From Aldehydirespirator sp965261105 (lineage in GTDB: Bacteria > Actinomycetota > Acidimicrobiia > Acidimicrobiales > Aldehydirespiratoraceae): a DNA stretch of 64,000 nt. Position 1 is the stretch's first letter. Each line of letters opens with the position of its first letter. This document shows, in pieces, positions 37,076 to 45,800 of this stretch. The DNA is taken from NCBI GenBank assembly GCA_965261105.1, contig CBDHCM010000006.1:1984001-2048000 (forward strand), read 5' to 3'. The translations under genes and the position numbers were made by a program. Under the pieces are notes generated by a model. The model saw nothing but the letters and a program-made list of their open reading frames with translations, was not told the origin of the DNA and did not search any database.

Positions 37076-38230
37076 TCACCAAGTTCCTCTTGCGTCACGC
37101 TCTGCTGCGCGCTGCAACCGGTCTTCAGCAATAACCGTGGCTGGCCGTTCCGTCTCGAGACCGAGCTTCCACATGATGTACCTCGCCGTTGCTCGACGAG
37201 TGGGAGCACGCGTGACGACTTCCGTCTCTGCCATGCAGATGCCCTGCCAGTCGCGGTTGGTCTTTCGCCAGTCGATCTCAGCCAGGCCATCGAGGATCTC
37301 AGTCCAAGAGGTGCTCGGGTCATCGTGCGCTGCTCGGGCGGCACCTCCGGCGAAGCCGAGAGCCCACAACGACAGCGCATAGGACGACACGTATACCTGC
37401 CGGGCGTGCTGGGGCTTGGTGTCACCCTCAAGAATCCCCCGCCAGGGCACCACCAGGTCCGTAAGGCGGATCCAGAAATCGATCGCCAGCGACCTCATGT
37501 CCTCCACCTCTGTTTCCGGGAGCTTCTCGGGAAGGTTGCCCAACAGCTGGACGTTGGCCTGCTGCAGCCCGGAGAGGGTGGCGAACCTCGCTGAACGCAC
37601 CGACAGCGACACCCGTTCCTTGTCGATGCGATCCTTGAACAGCGGCACCTCCTCCACGCAGGCCATCGTGACGCGGTTGATCGGCAAACGGTGGTCAAAG
37701 AGGATGTCGAGCGACTTCGAAGTCTTGTGCACCGTGCGGTTGAGATCGGAGAAGATCTGCTGGCTGCGCTCCAGGCCGCCGTCGGGCAGAACGACCACCG
37801 AGATCGTGTCCTCAGCGAGCGCCGAGTCGCGGCGGAGCGCCTCGGAAATGCCCGCCACGCGGTGCTGGCCGTCGTTGATGACGTACTTCGCCTCTAGGGG
37901 CAGAATCAACTCGCCGATGTCAGCCCCCTGGTCCACAGGGTCGAAGTCCACATCGTCGGAGTCCACCGAGACGGTGATCGCGGAGAAGATGTAGTCCTCG
38001 TGGTCCAGGACGTAGTTGGCGATCTCTGGGATCCTCTTGGAGTTGAGGGCCCGTTGGCTCCTGTTCTCCGGAGTCAACTCGAGCATCTGGTCCGGGTCGA
38101 AGGTGAAGAGCTTGACGACGGCGCCGAACGGCAGGGTCGCCGTGTAGTAGTTGGTGTTCCCCATCCGGCCGCGGGTGGCGGGAACCCGGAAAGTGGGCTT
38201 AAGACGGCTTGTCACGCTTCTGAGAGACAT
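37076..38230 (-). CDS. dndB: DndB-like DGQHR-domain protein
   Basis: A 384-residue member of the DGQHR family that includes DndB, the regulator in DNA phosphorothioation loci. The name-giving motif is YVINDGQHRVAGI near residue 105; FSDLNRTVHKTSKSLDILFD near 160 is also conserved. Start ATG follows AAAGGAG. No dndA, dndC, dndD, dndE or ssp genes are visible in the window, so it is an orphan or belongs to another system. The 174-bp upstream gap has four phased TACGTCT/C repeats that could be its binding sites. Next gene downstream is the NYN RNase. Confidence 0.82.
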   Translation of the reverse strand: MSLRSVTSRLKPTFRVPATRGRMGNTNYYTATLPFGAVVKLFTFDPDQMLELTPENRSQRALNSKRIPEIANYVLDHEDYIFSAITVSVDSDDVDFDPVDQGADIGELILPLEAKYVINDGQHRVAGISEALRRDSALAEDTISVVVLPDGGLERSQQIFSDLNRTVHKTSKSLDILFDHRLPINRVTMACVEEVPLFKDRIDKERVSLSVRSARFATLSGLQQANVQLLGNLPEKLPETEVEDMRSLAIDFWIRLTDLVVPWRGILEGDTKPQHARQVYVSSYALSLWALGFAGGAARAAHDDPSTSWTEILDGLAEIDWRKTNRDWQGICMAETEVVTRAPTRRATARYIMWKLGLETERPATVIAEDRLQRAAERDARGTW

Positions 38231-38303
38231 GATAGCTCCTTTCTATTCATTGTGTGATGAACCGAGCAGTACCGGACCGCTCGGCGCCGACCAGCATAGC
38301 TAG

Positions 38304-38374
38304 TACGTCTCAGAACTACAACCATACGTCTACAGCTAGCGTCTATACGTCCTAATTATGAGATTTATACGTCT
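38304..38374 (-). promoter_or_regulatory. Four phased TACGTCT/C direct repeats upstream of dndB
   Basis: Heptamers TACGTCT, TACGTCT, TACGTCC and TACGTCT start at 38304, 38325, 38346 and 38368, that is 21, 21 and 22 bp apart, about two helical turns each. The stretch is clearly richer in A and T than its surroundings. Likely an operator read from one DNA face, controlling dndB or the HNH gene end region. Confidence 0.6.
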
Positions 38375-38404
38375 ACAAACGGTTGATCAGCAGAGCCTCG
38401 GGCG

Positions 38405-39118
38405 TTAGAGCGCTGTTCGAGCCTTCGACTCCTGGGGAAGTACGAGGGCTCCTCCGTCTTCGGTGTCCGCGACGGTGAGTGGCGGCATGGCCGGGTGCCG
38501 CGACTTGTCGACCTCGGGGGTGTTGGCCTTGCGTTTGTTGCAGTAGGTGTGGGCAGCCTGGAGGTTGTCGATCTTGTGCAGGCGGCTCTTGTATTGGATG
38601 CCCGGCTCGGCCTTGCCGCCCTTGCCGACGTCGAACAGGACGAACACCTTGGGCACCACATGCTCGATCTGGGCGCCCTTGATCTTCGTCTCCCCCGCGC
38701 ACAGCCCGCATCGCCCGCCGTCGCGGTCATAGACGTAGCGGAGCATGCTGCGCCTATGAGCGTCGTCCCAGCGGCCGGCGGCATCAGGCTCGTCTCGTTC
38801 CAGATACCAGCGGTGGCCTTTGTCGATGGTCTTTGCGACTTTGGTGAGGAACCCCCGGGGCTTGTCACCCGCGTCTGGGGTCGTCGCCTCCTCGGCGTTG
38901 TCTTGTGCTCTTTGAACGGGAGCGGAGGCATCCTTGTCGGCCGGTGCGTCCACAGGCGGTTGGTCCTGAACTATGCCGCGGCATCGCGGGAACTCGGAGC
39001 ACCCCCAGAACTCGCTGCCGGCGTTCACTCCTCGCCGGGCCGTGCGCCGAACCATGGGCCGGTCGCACTTCGGGCAGCTGGGAATCGGCACTGTGGTCTC
39101 CTCTGCCAGTGAACTCAT
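38405..39118 (-). CDS. HNH endonuclease with N-terminal topoisomerase-type zinc finger
   Basis: A 237-residue fusion. N-terminus: CPKCDRPMVRRTARRG...FWGCSEFPRCRG, the four-cysteine zinc finger found in topoisomerase I tails. C-terminal half: an HNH nuclease with RYVYDRDGGRCGLCAGE, IEHVVPK and NLQAAHTYCNKRKAN. The middle is a variable charged linker. It is upstream of dndB on the same strand but separated by the repeat-bearing gap. A DNA-binding finger plus an HNH nuclease suits a restriction role. The first 30-odd codons were copied to 41132-41241 in a segmental duplication. Confidence 0.85.
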   Translation of the reverse strand: MSSLAEETTVPIPSCPKCDRPMVRRTARRGVNAGSEFWGCSEFPRCRGIVQDQPPVDAPADKDASAPVQRAQDNAEEATTPDAGDKPRGFLTKVAKTIDKGHRWYLERDEPDAAGRWDDAHRRSMLRYVYDRDGGRCGLCAGETKIKGAQIEHVVPKVFVLFDVGKGGKAEPGIQYKSRLHKIDNLQAAHTYCNKRKANTPEVDKSRHPAMPPLTVADTEDGGALVLPQESKARTAL

Positions 39119-39893
39119 GAGTACTGCCAGCGTTATTGCGAGCGAGGGAACGATAGCGGCGCAGGTGTGAAGCCAAGGCGCCTATAGCAACATTCGTAGC
39201 TAGAGCTGCAACCGAAGCGGATTCATCGAGGGCGGCTCTAGTCTTCGTTGAGCGATGCACACGGAAACACGGCGGCGGTACACGGGGTCGAGCGCGCTGA
39301 CCTCTCCACTTGTTCTCGGCCGACCGGACGGCTCGTAAGTCCGCCGGAGCCATCCAGCTTGACGGGTGCCGTCGGGGCGTGAGCTCATTGGATTGGGACA
39401 GCACCAAGCGCAAGCTTGCGGAGGCAACTGAGGTCGGCCGCGACGCGGGGGTCGCCAAGAGCCTCAAGGCGGGCGGCAGGGCAGCGTTGGACGCGACCGC
39501 GGAGCGCACGGCACAGGTGATGGCCGCGGCTCAGGCCCTGTTGGCGAGTGACCTGTCCTCAGACCTCAACAACCTGGTCGCGGCCGCGGTCAAGGGAAGC
39601 GCGACGATCTACGACAAGGCGATGGACGCCAACTACCTCGACCCGCTGCTGCGGCCGGGTCTGGGCGGCAGCTACCACCGGCTCTTCGATGGGGGCCACA
39701 CCATCGCCGGGGCCGTCAGAGCCGCTCGGGACGCATCCTCCGACGACACCGTCATCGAGGAGGCGCGGGGAACCGTTCAGGCGCTGCTCAGAGACGCCGC
39801 TACCCCCAGAGGCCTGCCGGTCGCGACCTGGGACAAGGGCACCTTCGACGCAGTGGCGGACTCCCGGGAGTCGACGTTCGCAATACCCAAGAG
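39009..39893. repeat. Segmental duplication, copy 1
   Basis: About 885 bp running from the 5' end of the HNH gene, through the intergenic leader, into the hydrophobic gene family member at 39379. Matched with many point differences by 41132-42015. The leader includes GTCTTCGTTGAGCGATGCAC in both copies. Confidence 0.85.
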
Positions 39894-39912
39894 TGGTGAG
39901 CATCCCCCCTAA
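39379..39912 (+). pseudogene. Hydrophobic gene family member, 3'-truncated copy
   Basis: A 177-codon frame from a GTG start (SSLDWDSTKRKL) that matches the first half of the intact homologue at 45801 until AIPKS, where the sequence changes abruptly and stops. The whole membrane half is lost. Confidence 0.8.
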
Positions 39913-40344
39913 TCGTGGAGACATCGTCTATGAGGAGACGCTATGTCACAGCCACGACGTTCAATTCCGGGTGTGGGTATCGCACGCCGACGACCTGTCC
40001 AAGCCGTGCTGCATACCTGCGACCGGCCGAGCGAAGCCCTGCGCGCCGGCCTCCCACGAAGCGGGTCTGGGTGCTAGTCGAGGAATGAGGGCGACCGACC
40101 GAGAATGCTCCCCCTGTACCCGGCAAAGAAAAGCCCCGCCAGTGCACCACCGACGGAGCGGAGGCGGACGGCGGGGAGGATTGGGTACATGATGGCGCAT
40201 TGCAGCCGATGATGCAACGTTTCACTCGGCGGTCGGCCAGACCGGCTCTACGAATCCGACTGCTTGTCACCATTCACGTACCGGTGCGTGACCGCGGTTG
40301 GCGTCGGCCCGCCGCTGGCCAACTCCTTTGCGCCCGGCAAACGC
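39913..40344. other. 432-bp gap holding terminator-like repeat copy 2
   Basis: No gene recognised. It holds the junction where the truncated hydrophobic gene ends, and the two-hairpin repeat at 40122-40193. Short open frames here look like chance. Confidence 0.4.
40122..40193 (-). terminator. Two-hairpin terminator-like repeat, copy 2
   Basis: Same minus-strand layout as 36262-36346: CCAATCCTCCCCGCC, stem closing GGCGGGG, then CTTTTCTTTGCC. A different first hairpin (TTGCA/TGCAA) precedes it. It lies 150 bp downstream of the Abi-like gene stop, which it may terminate. Confidence 0.55.
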
Positions 40345-41019
40345 TCAAGGGCGGGCGGCGATCACCGCGGGCGTTCGGCTGGTCGCGGCAATCCATGCGC
40401 GGGAGTCGGAGCACATCCAGCCGACTAGCTCCAGAAGGTGCGCGTGATCGCGGGACAGATCGCGTCGATGGATCGGCTCGTGATGCGCGATCCGGTTCCG
40501 AAGGAAGTGGAGGCGCTGCATCCGGTCTGCCACGCCGGCTCGAACTTGCCGCGGGTTACGGGTCGCAGGGTGCATCGGAAACACTGACGCGACTGCGGGC
40601 ACCCACAGCGATGTCAGGTACGGAGGCTTGCACAGGTATCGCCAGAATCCGAAGCTCAATTCGGCGATGACCCTGCCGTGCACCTCCGAGCCCGTGCCTC
40701 CACCGGTCGCGCGCCGCTGGGCAGCGTCGATGTCTTCTCGGGCCCGCCTGCCGTGCTGGCCCGGAAAGAGTTGCATCTGCCGGTACCACACGTCTGCCCA
40801 TCCCCTAGCCGATCCGTATCTCACGAGCGCATCGTCGACCGCATTGCGGAAGACGATCTCTAGACGGCCAAGATCCTCATGTAGAGCACCGGCCACGCTG
40901 GCATTCCAGTCGTACAGGCGGATGGCGGCCTCAATGTCGCCGCCGGTGGCCTGCAGGTAGGATTCAAGGCGTGTCGTCGTCAGGCGAGTGGCGATTATTT
41001 GGTAATCAATGCTTGACAT
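40345..41019 (-). CDS. Abi-like protein with HEPN-type R-x4-H motif
   Basis: A 224-residue protein of the Abi_2/AbiD-F type. The family pattern is visible: ALHEDLGRLEIVFRNAVDDAL near residue 45, AELSFGFWRYL near 120 and MQRLHFLRNRIAHHEPI near 165. The last contains R-N-R-I-A-H, the R-x4-H catalytic motif of HEPN RNases. Such proteins abort phage infection by cutting RNA. Single gene, ATG after GAAGAAG. The conserved hairpin repeat at 41048-41109 lies in its 5' leader region. Confidence 0.75.
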   Translation of the reverse strand: MSSIDYQIIATRLTTTRLESYLQATGGDIEAAIRLYDWNASVAGALHEDLGRLEIVFRNAVDDALVRYGSARGWADVWYRQMQLFPGQHGRRAREDIDAAQRRATGGGTGSEVHGRVIAELSFGFWRYLCKPPYLTSLWVPAVASVFPMHPATRNPRQVRAGVADRMQRLHFLRNRIAHHEPIHRRDLSRDHAHLLELVGWMCSDSRAWIAATSRTPAVIAARP

Positions 41020-41047
41020 CTTCTTCCCAGACCCTATAGTTGTTCTT

Positions 41048-41109
41048 GAAGGCCCCGGAACCGTCCCTGCTTCGGCAAACGGCCGGGGTTACGCCTTTCT
41101 GGGGCTCGC
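41048..41109. repeat. 62-bp hairpin-forming repeat, copy 1
   Basis: Contains CCCCGGAACCGT and ACGGCCGGGG, which pair with a two-base bulge. Copy 2 is at 47831-47892 with about five differences. It lies upstream of the Abi-like gene. Confidence 0.7.
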
Positions 41110-41131
41110 TTGCCGTCGCACCGAAGCAAGG

Positions 41132-41241
41132 AACTCGCTGCCGACGTTCGCTCCTCGCCGGGCGGTGCGCCTCACCATCGGCCGGTCGCACTTCGGGCAG
41201 TTGGGAATCGGCACTGTGGTCTCCTCTGCCAGTGAGCTCAT
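41132..41241 (-). pseudogene. N-terminal fragment of the zinc-finger HNH gene
   Basis: Encodes MSSLAEETTVPIPNCPKCDR and on through the first zinc-finger half, then loses similarity. It is the left end of segmental duplication copy 2. Confidence 0.8.
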
Positions 41242-42015
41242 GACTACTGCCAGCGTCCGCGCGAGCGAGCGAACGATAGCGGCGCAGGTGTGCGACCAAG
41301 GCACCAATAGCAACATTCGAGGCTAGAGCTGCACCCGAAGCAGATCTATCGAGGGCGGCTCTAGTCTTCGTTGAGCGATGCACACGGAAACACGGCGGCC
41401 GTACACGGGGTCGAGCGCGCTGACCTCCACTTGTTCTCGGCCGACCGGACGGCTCGTGAGTCCGCCGGAGCCATCTAGCTTGACGGGTACCGTCGGGGCG
41501 TGAGTTCATTGGATTGGGACAGCAACCAAGCGCAAGCTTGCGGTGGCAGCCAAGGTCGGCCGCGACGCGGCGGTCACCAAGAGCCTCAAGGCGGGCGGCT
41601 GGACAGCGCTGGACGCGACCGCGGAGCACACGGCGCAGGTGATGGCGGCGGCGCAGGCCCTGTTGGCGAGTGACCTGTCCTCAGAGCTCAACAGCCTGGT
41701 CGCGGCCGCGGTCAAGGGAAGCGCGACCATCTACGACAAGGCGATGGACGCCAAGTACCTCGACCCGCTGCTGCGGCCGGATCTGGGCGGCAGCTACCAC
41801 CGGCTCTTCGATGGGGGCCACACCATCGCCGGGGCCGTCAGAGCCGCTCGGGACGCATCCCCCGACGACACCATCATCGAGGAGGCGCTGGGAACCGTCC
41901 AGGCGCGTGCTCAGAGACGCCGCCACCCCCAGAGGCCTGCCGTTCGCGACCTGGGACAAGGGCACCTTCGACGCAGTGGCGGGTTCCCTGGAGTCGACGT
42001 TCGCAATACCCAGGA
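41132..42015. repeat. Segmental duplication, copy 2
   Basis: Counterpart of 39009-39893. It continues into the rest of the hydrophobic gene, so copy 1 was cut short rather than copy 2 extended. Confidence 0.85.
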
Positions 42016-42545
42016 GCTGGTTCCATGACCTGAACACCTACGACGCGGCCGACCTGCTCGGCGCGTCGGTGGGTGTGGTCGCCGTGGTCCTGGGATGGAA
42101 CCGCGCCGACACCGAAACCTTCGCCAGCCTCACCGCCGGCATGGGGCTGCCAGCCGCCGTCGGCGCCAATCCCCTACTGCTGGTCGTCGTGGTAGTCGCG
42201 GCAGCCAGAGCCTTCCACAAGGCCCGCCCCGGCGGCGAGTACACCGAACTCGTCGACGGCGGATTCAAAGGCGCCGTCGGCTCCGGGGCGACAATGGCGG
42301 CGGTCGCGCTCGCGACTTCGGCCGGCGGGCCCGCGGGAGTGGCGCTCCTGGTCGGCCTCACCGCAGGCATCGTCGCCAACTCCGCAACGAAGAACGTGAG
42401 CCTGACCGCAATCGGCCGTTTCGTCGCCACCCGAGCCGCCGCCATGACTACAGACCCCGCCACAGAGCAGGCCGCCGAGCTGGCGGATGTCGATGGGCCC
42501 GACGGAGCCGACAGCGACGCAATGGACACGGCTCACAACCTCTGA
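41500..42545 (+). pseudogene. Hydrophobic gene family member, frameshifted copy
   Basis: Full-length counterpart of the intact gene at 45801, but with two single-base insertions: one near 41526 (CAGCAACCAAG against CAGCACCAAG in copy 1) and one near 41910 (GGCGCGTGCTC against GGCGCTGCTC). Each shifts the frame, so three frames are needed to read the protein. The C-terminal membrane half stays open. Confidence 0.85.
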
Positions 42546-42835
42546 TCATCGCGACCGCTCCGCAGCAGCCGCCTGAGCCGCCGCCCGAGCTCGCCCAAGA
42601 CGCTGGAACCCCCACGCCTCTTCCGGTACGGCATTGGCCGTGGCGATTGGCGCGGTTGGCGCTGTCATACTGCTGCGGTACGGTTCGGCCGCTCGGGCGG
42701 CGCTCCATGCTGAGGGCTAGGGGCCGGGCGAATCGCTGTCAAGCGCCGCCCGGTGAGCCGACAGCCGCGAAGCGGCCCGTGCACCCGGGTGCTAACTTCG
42801 CCAGCGCATCGTCAAGCATACGTGGAGGCACGGAA

Positions 42836-43012
42836 GTGGCTGAAGTTCGAATCGTTACTCGCGAGCAGATGCTCGACGAGCTCAAGGAGATACTCGCAGA
42901 CGAGCACACGACGCTCGACGAATTCACCGCCGCAGGACAGGCCGATGCTCTCGACGACGCCTTCCATCGCGATCTGTGGCTCTACTACAGGGACTGGATC
43001 ATCAAGGGGTGA
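42836..43012 (+). CDS. Small acidic protein, first gene of a coupled pair
   Basis: A 58-residue product (VAEVRIVTREQMLDELKEIL and on) starting at a GTG with a clear GGAGG site. Predicted mostly helical and acidic; no family recognised. Its stop overlaps the next gene's GTG by four bases, so the two are translationally coupled. A small acidic partner before a larger protein recalls toxin-antitoxin loci, but nothing more supports that. Confidence 0.6.
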   Translation: MAEVRIVTREQMLDELKEILADEHTTLDEFTAAGQADALDDAFHRDLWLYYRDWIIKG

Positions 43013-43707
43013 CAGAAGCGACGCTGCGCGACGAAACGGAGAGGTTCGCCGACACCCTCAACAACATTGTCGAAGCCACGATCGACACCGACATTCGGTT
43101 CCGGACCGATATCGCCGCGGATGCCGAACGGGCCAACCTCCAACCGATTCAGCACCCAGGACGCCGCTCCAACGGGTTCCCGCTGATCCGCCCGGGCGAC
43201 GATCCCCAAGCTCCCGCCCTACTGCTCGTCGCAAGGTTCGCTGTCGAGATGGACGACGAGGACCGGCATCTGCGCGTCGCTAGTTCGACGATCGGCCTCT
43301 GGGTGGACATCACCGCGGCACGCAAGGATCCGCGCCCGCTGATACGAGTCGAGTACGACCGCCGCAGAGTGGCCAGCGACCGAGCGGCTGCGCACGTCCA
43401 TCTCCACGCGCACTCTCCTGAACTGGCCTGGGTCCACGGATCCAGTGGCCGGCCCGCTCCCGATCTCCATCAACTGCACTTCCCGGTGGGCGGCCAGCGA
43501 TTCAGGCCGACACTGGAGGAGTTCCTGCTATTCCTGGACCGGGAGCACCTATACGCCGACTTCAAGGACGGCTGGAGGCCAGCCGCGCTGGCCTCCCTTC
43601 GAGAGTGGGAGGAGGTCCAAGCCTCGGCGACTGCCAGGCGCTTCCCCCAAGCGGCCGCACGCTCACTAGAGCGCCTTGGCTACAGGGTCATAGCCCCGGC
43701 AGCATAG
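43009..43707 (+). CDS. Hypothetical protein, second gene of a coupled pair
   Basis: A 232-residue protein of unknown family. Notable are a His-rich stretch (HVHLHAHSPELAWVHGSSG near residue 125) and LHQLHFPVGGQRFRPTLEEF, which could bind metal. It has no membrane segment. Part of its 5' region (43069-43152) recurs as a stray fragment at 51123-51206. An IS110-type element begins just past its stop codon; the TAG lies inside the element's flanking repeat CATAGAAG. Confidence 0.65.
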   Translation: MTEATLRDETERFADTLNNIVEATIDTDIRFRTDIAADAERANLQPIQHPGRRSNGFPLIRPGDDPQAPALLLVARFAVEMDDEDRHLRVASSTIGLWVDITAARKDPRPLIRVEYDRRRVASDRAAAHVHLHAHSPELAWVHGSSGRPAPDLHQLHFPVGGQRFRPTLEEFLLFLDREHLYADFKDGWRPAALASLREWEEVQASATARRFPQAAARSLERLGYRVIAPAA

Positions 43708-43710
43708 AAG

Positions 43711-43977
43711 TCCCATTGATCCTCAATCCCACTGTGAGTATGGCGGGCGCGTCCCGGCAGGGGTGCCAAGCTGGTGTCGGCGGCGGCGTCGTGACCCACA
43801 ATCCCACTGACCTGTGTGTCCTCTAAACGAGATGTCCGATGTTGCCGCCGGCGCCGGTTCGGCGTCCTGGTGCAGACCTGATTAGAAGCCTGTCCGCCCT
43901 GGTGGTGTGACTCATCACAGTGTTGTCGTATCAGGCCCCTTCCGGTGCGCACACGACACTGACAAAGGAGACGCATC
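43711..43977 (+). ncRNA. Probable bridge-RNA region of the IS110 element
   Basis: 267 non-coding bases between the presumed left end and the transposase start, where IS110-group elements encode the structured bridge RNA that pairs with target and donor DNA. AATCCCACTG occurs twice (about 43725 and 43799). I have not folded it; the call rests on position and family. Confidence 0.4.
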
Positions 43978-45027
43978 GTGTTGGCAGACATCGTGGATCA
44001 TGTGATCGGCATCGACCCGGATCGAGATCGGATAACGGCGTCGCTGGTGGAGGCGTCCACGGGCGGCGAGCTGGCGACCGAGGCGTTCGAGACGACCCGC
44101 GGGGGCTACCAGCGGCTCGTGGCGTGGGCGGACCGCCACACGTCGCGCGAGTCGAGGGCCTGGGCCGTGGAGGGCTCGGGCAGCTACGGGTCCGGAGCGT
44201 GCGCGCACCTCGGCGCGGCCCGCGAGCAGGTGATCGAGTTCAGCCACCCCCGCACCGCGGCGACCAGCGACGGCGCCAAGACCGACGCCCTCGACGCCCG
44301 CCGGGCGGCGCGGGAGGTTCTCGGACGCCCAGACCTCGCCGTCCCACGCGCCCGGGGCCGCCGCGAGGCGCTGCGAGCGCTGGAATCCACCCGCCGAGGC
44401 GCCCAGACGGCGCGCACCGCGGCGATCAACGAACTCAAAGCCCTCATCATCAGCGCGCCTGTTGACCTGCGCGACCAACTCCGCGGCCTCACCACCGCCG
44501 CCCAGGTCGCCAAATGCGCCGCGTTGCGCCTGCCGGCGGCTCCCCTCGACGAGCTCACAGCCACCAAACAGGCCCTACGCAGCCTCGCGCGGCGGATCAA
44601 GACCCTCACCGCCGAAGCCGCCGAGTTGCAAACGAGCATCCGCGGGCTCGTCGAAGCCGTCGCCCCCCACCTGCTCGACCAGCCCGGCGTCGGACCCATC
44701 ACCGCCGCGCAGATCTACATCGCCTGGTCACACCCCGGCCGCTGGCGCAACGAAGCAGCCTTCGCCCGCCTCGCCGGCGTCGCCCCACTCGAAGCGTCCT
44801 CGGGGCAAAACACCCGCCACCGCCTCAACCGCCGCGGCGACCGCCAACTCAACCGCGCCCTGCACACCATCGCCGTCACCCGCAGCCGCTACTGCCCCCA
44901 CACCCAGGCCTACATCGCCAAACGAACCGCCGAAGGCAAAACCCCCCGAGAAGCCCAACGCTGCCTCAAACGCTACATCGCCCGCCAGATCTACCGCCTC
45001 CTCCAACACCCCAAAATCAACACTTGA
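43978..45027 (+). CDS. IS110-family transposase (DEDD recombinase)
   Basis: A 349-residue recombinase. The RuvC-like DEDD part starts HVIGIDPDRDRITAS near residue 9, with AVEGSGSYG near 61 and TDALDARRAAR near 103. The C-terminal Tnp part has the conserved QPGVGPITAAQIYIAWS near 236, FARLAGVAPLEASSGQ with the catalytic Ser near 270 and HRLNRRGDRQLNRALH. The GTG start has AAGGAG 8 bp upstream. Full length and probably active. Confidence 0.92.
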   Translation: MLADIVDHVIGIDPDRDRITASLVEASTGGELATEAFETTRGGYQRLVAWADRHTSRESRAWAVEGSGSYGSGACAHLGAAREQVIEFSHPRTAATSDGAKTDALDARRAAREVLGRPDLAVPRARGRREALRALESTRRGAQTARTAAINELKALIISAPVDLRDQLRGLTTAAQVAKCAALRLPAAPLDELTATKQALRSLARRIKTLTAEAAELQTSIRGLVEAVAPHLLDQPGVGPITAAQIYIAWSHPGRWRNEAAFARLAGVAPLEASSGQNTRHRLNRRGDRQLNRALHTIAVTRSRYCPHTQAYIAKRTAEGKTPREAQRCLKRYIARQIYRLLQHPKINT

Positions 45028-45133
45028 CAAACATAGAAGCATCGTCTAGCGCGCTGGGCTGCGAAGAGAGGCGGGCATGACCATCAGGCCCTACACCGAC
45101 GTGCCTTCATGTGCCTGATCCTGGACTTCGAGA

Positions 45134-45610
45134 TCAAGGGGATTTCTTAGCCAGGTAGTCCGTGTCGGTGGCCTGGAGCAGGCGGAGCACGTCGAGGGCG
45201 TCCTTGTCGCTCATGCGGTCACTGGCACTTGAGCGTTCGGCGATCTTGTGGACCTTGGCCACCACAAGTCCGCCCGGGCCTGCGACGTGCATGGTGGCGC
45301 TACGGCTATCAGAAGGGTCGAGGGCTTGGATCTCCATCGGTTCTCGGTCGACCAGCGCAGCCTCAAGTCCCTTGGCCCGACGGGCGACACGCTTGCCATG
45401 CGGCCCGAGGCGAGCGCCACGCGATCCCGGACCCGCCAGGGCTTCGGGCACCATGAGATCGACGTAGATGCCGTCGGGACTGACCCATCTGCCGGGGGAC
45501 TCACGCAGTGTGAAGCCGCGTCGGATCAGCAGTTCGTCCAGCAGAGGCGAGTCTGCGAGATCGGCTGGACCGATGGCGAGGTCGGCGTCACCGACCTTCG
45601 TTGCGGCCAT
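45134..45610 (-). CDS. Nucleotidyltransferase-like (AbiEii-type) protein, possibly N-terminally truncated
   Basis: A 158-residue product. ATKVGDADLAIGPADLAD at the start looks like the T-K-D-x-D-L block that follows the GG-S motif in AbiEii/MNT-type nucleotidyltransferases; the preceding GG-S is missing from this frame. YVDLMVPEAL near 50, and a Lys-rich KVHKIAER segment near 120 fit the same family. It may have lost its 5' end by frameshift or rearrangement, which would leave it inactive. No antitoxin-like neighbour is seen. Confidence 0.5.
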   Translation of the reverse strand: MAATKVGDADLAIGPADLADSPLLDELLIRRGFTLRESPGRWVSPDGIYVDLMVPEALAGPGSRGARLGPHGKRVARRAKGLEAALVDREPMEIQALDPSDSRSATMHVAGPGGLVVAKVHKIAERSSASDRMSDKDALDVLRLLQATDTDYLAKKSP

Positions 45611-45800
45611 GCAGCCGGGCGCACCAGACGCACAGGAACGGGTGAGGATAGGTGGTCACAGCATCGACGCTAGGCGATCAGATGAGATCGCAGTCAGCGC
45701 GTCGATCTCGTCCTGGACTGGCTGGATTCCAGCGGCGGGATCGTCAGAGGCCCGTGAATCTCCCCGGGGTGGTGTAGCCCTTGCTGGGTACTGTCGGGTT

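Larger units (their letters stand above)
43711..45039 (+). mobile_element. IS110-family insertion sequence (borders tentative)
   Basis: The transposase gene lies between two CATAGAAG octamers at 43703-43710 and 45032-45039, about 1.33 kb apart, a normal IS110 length. The long left non-coding part and short right part are typical of the IS110 group. Exact ends need comparison with an empty site. Confidence 0.55.

Noticed and set aside
36371..38230. A full phosphorothioation (dnd) locus
   Set aside because: Only the DndB-like gene is present; no cysteine desulfurase, DndC, DndD or DndE homologue is seen in 64 kb.
38304..38374. TACGTCT repeats as a short CRISPR array
   Set aside because: Seven-base units with 14-15-bp gaps are too short, and no cas gene is present.
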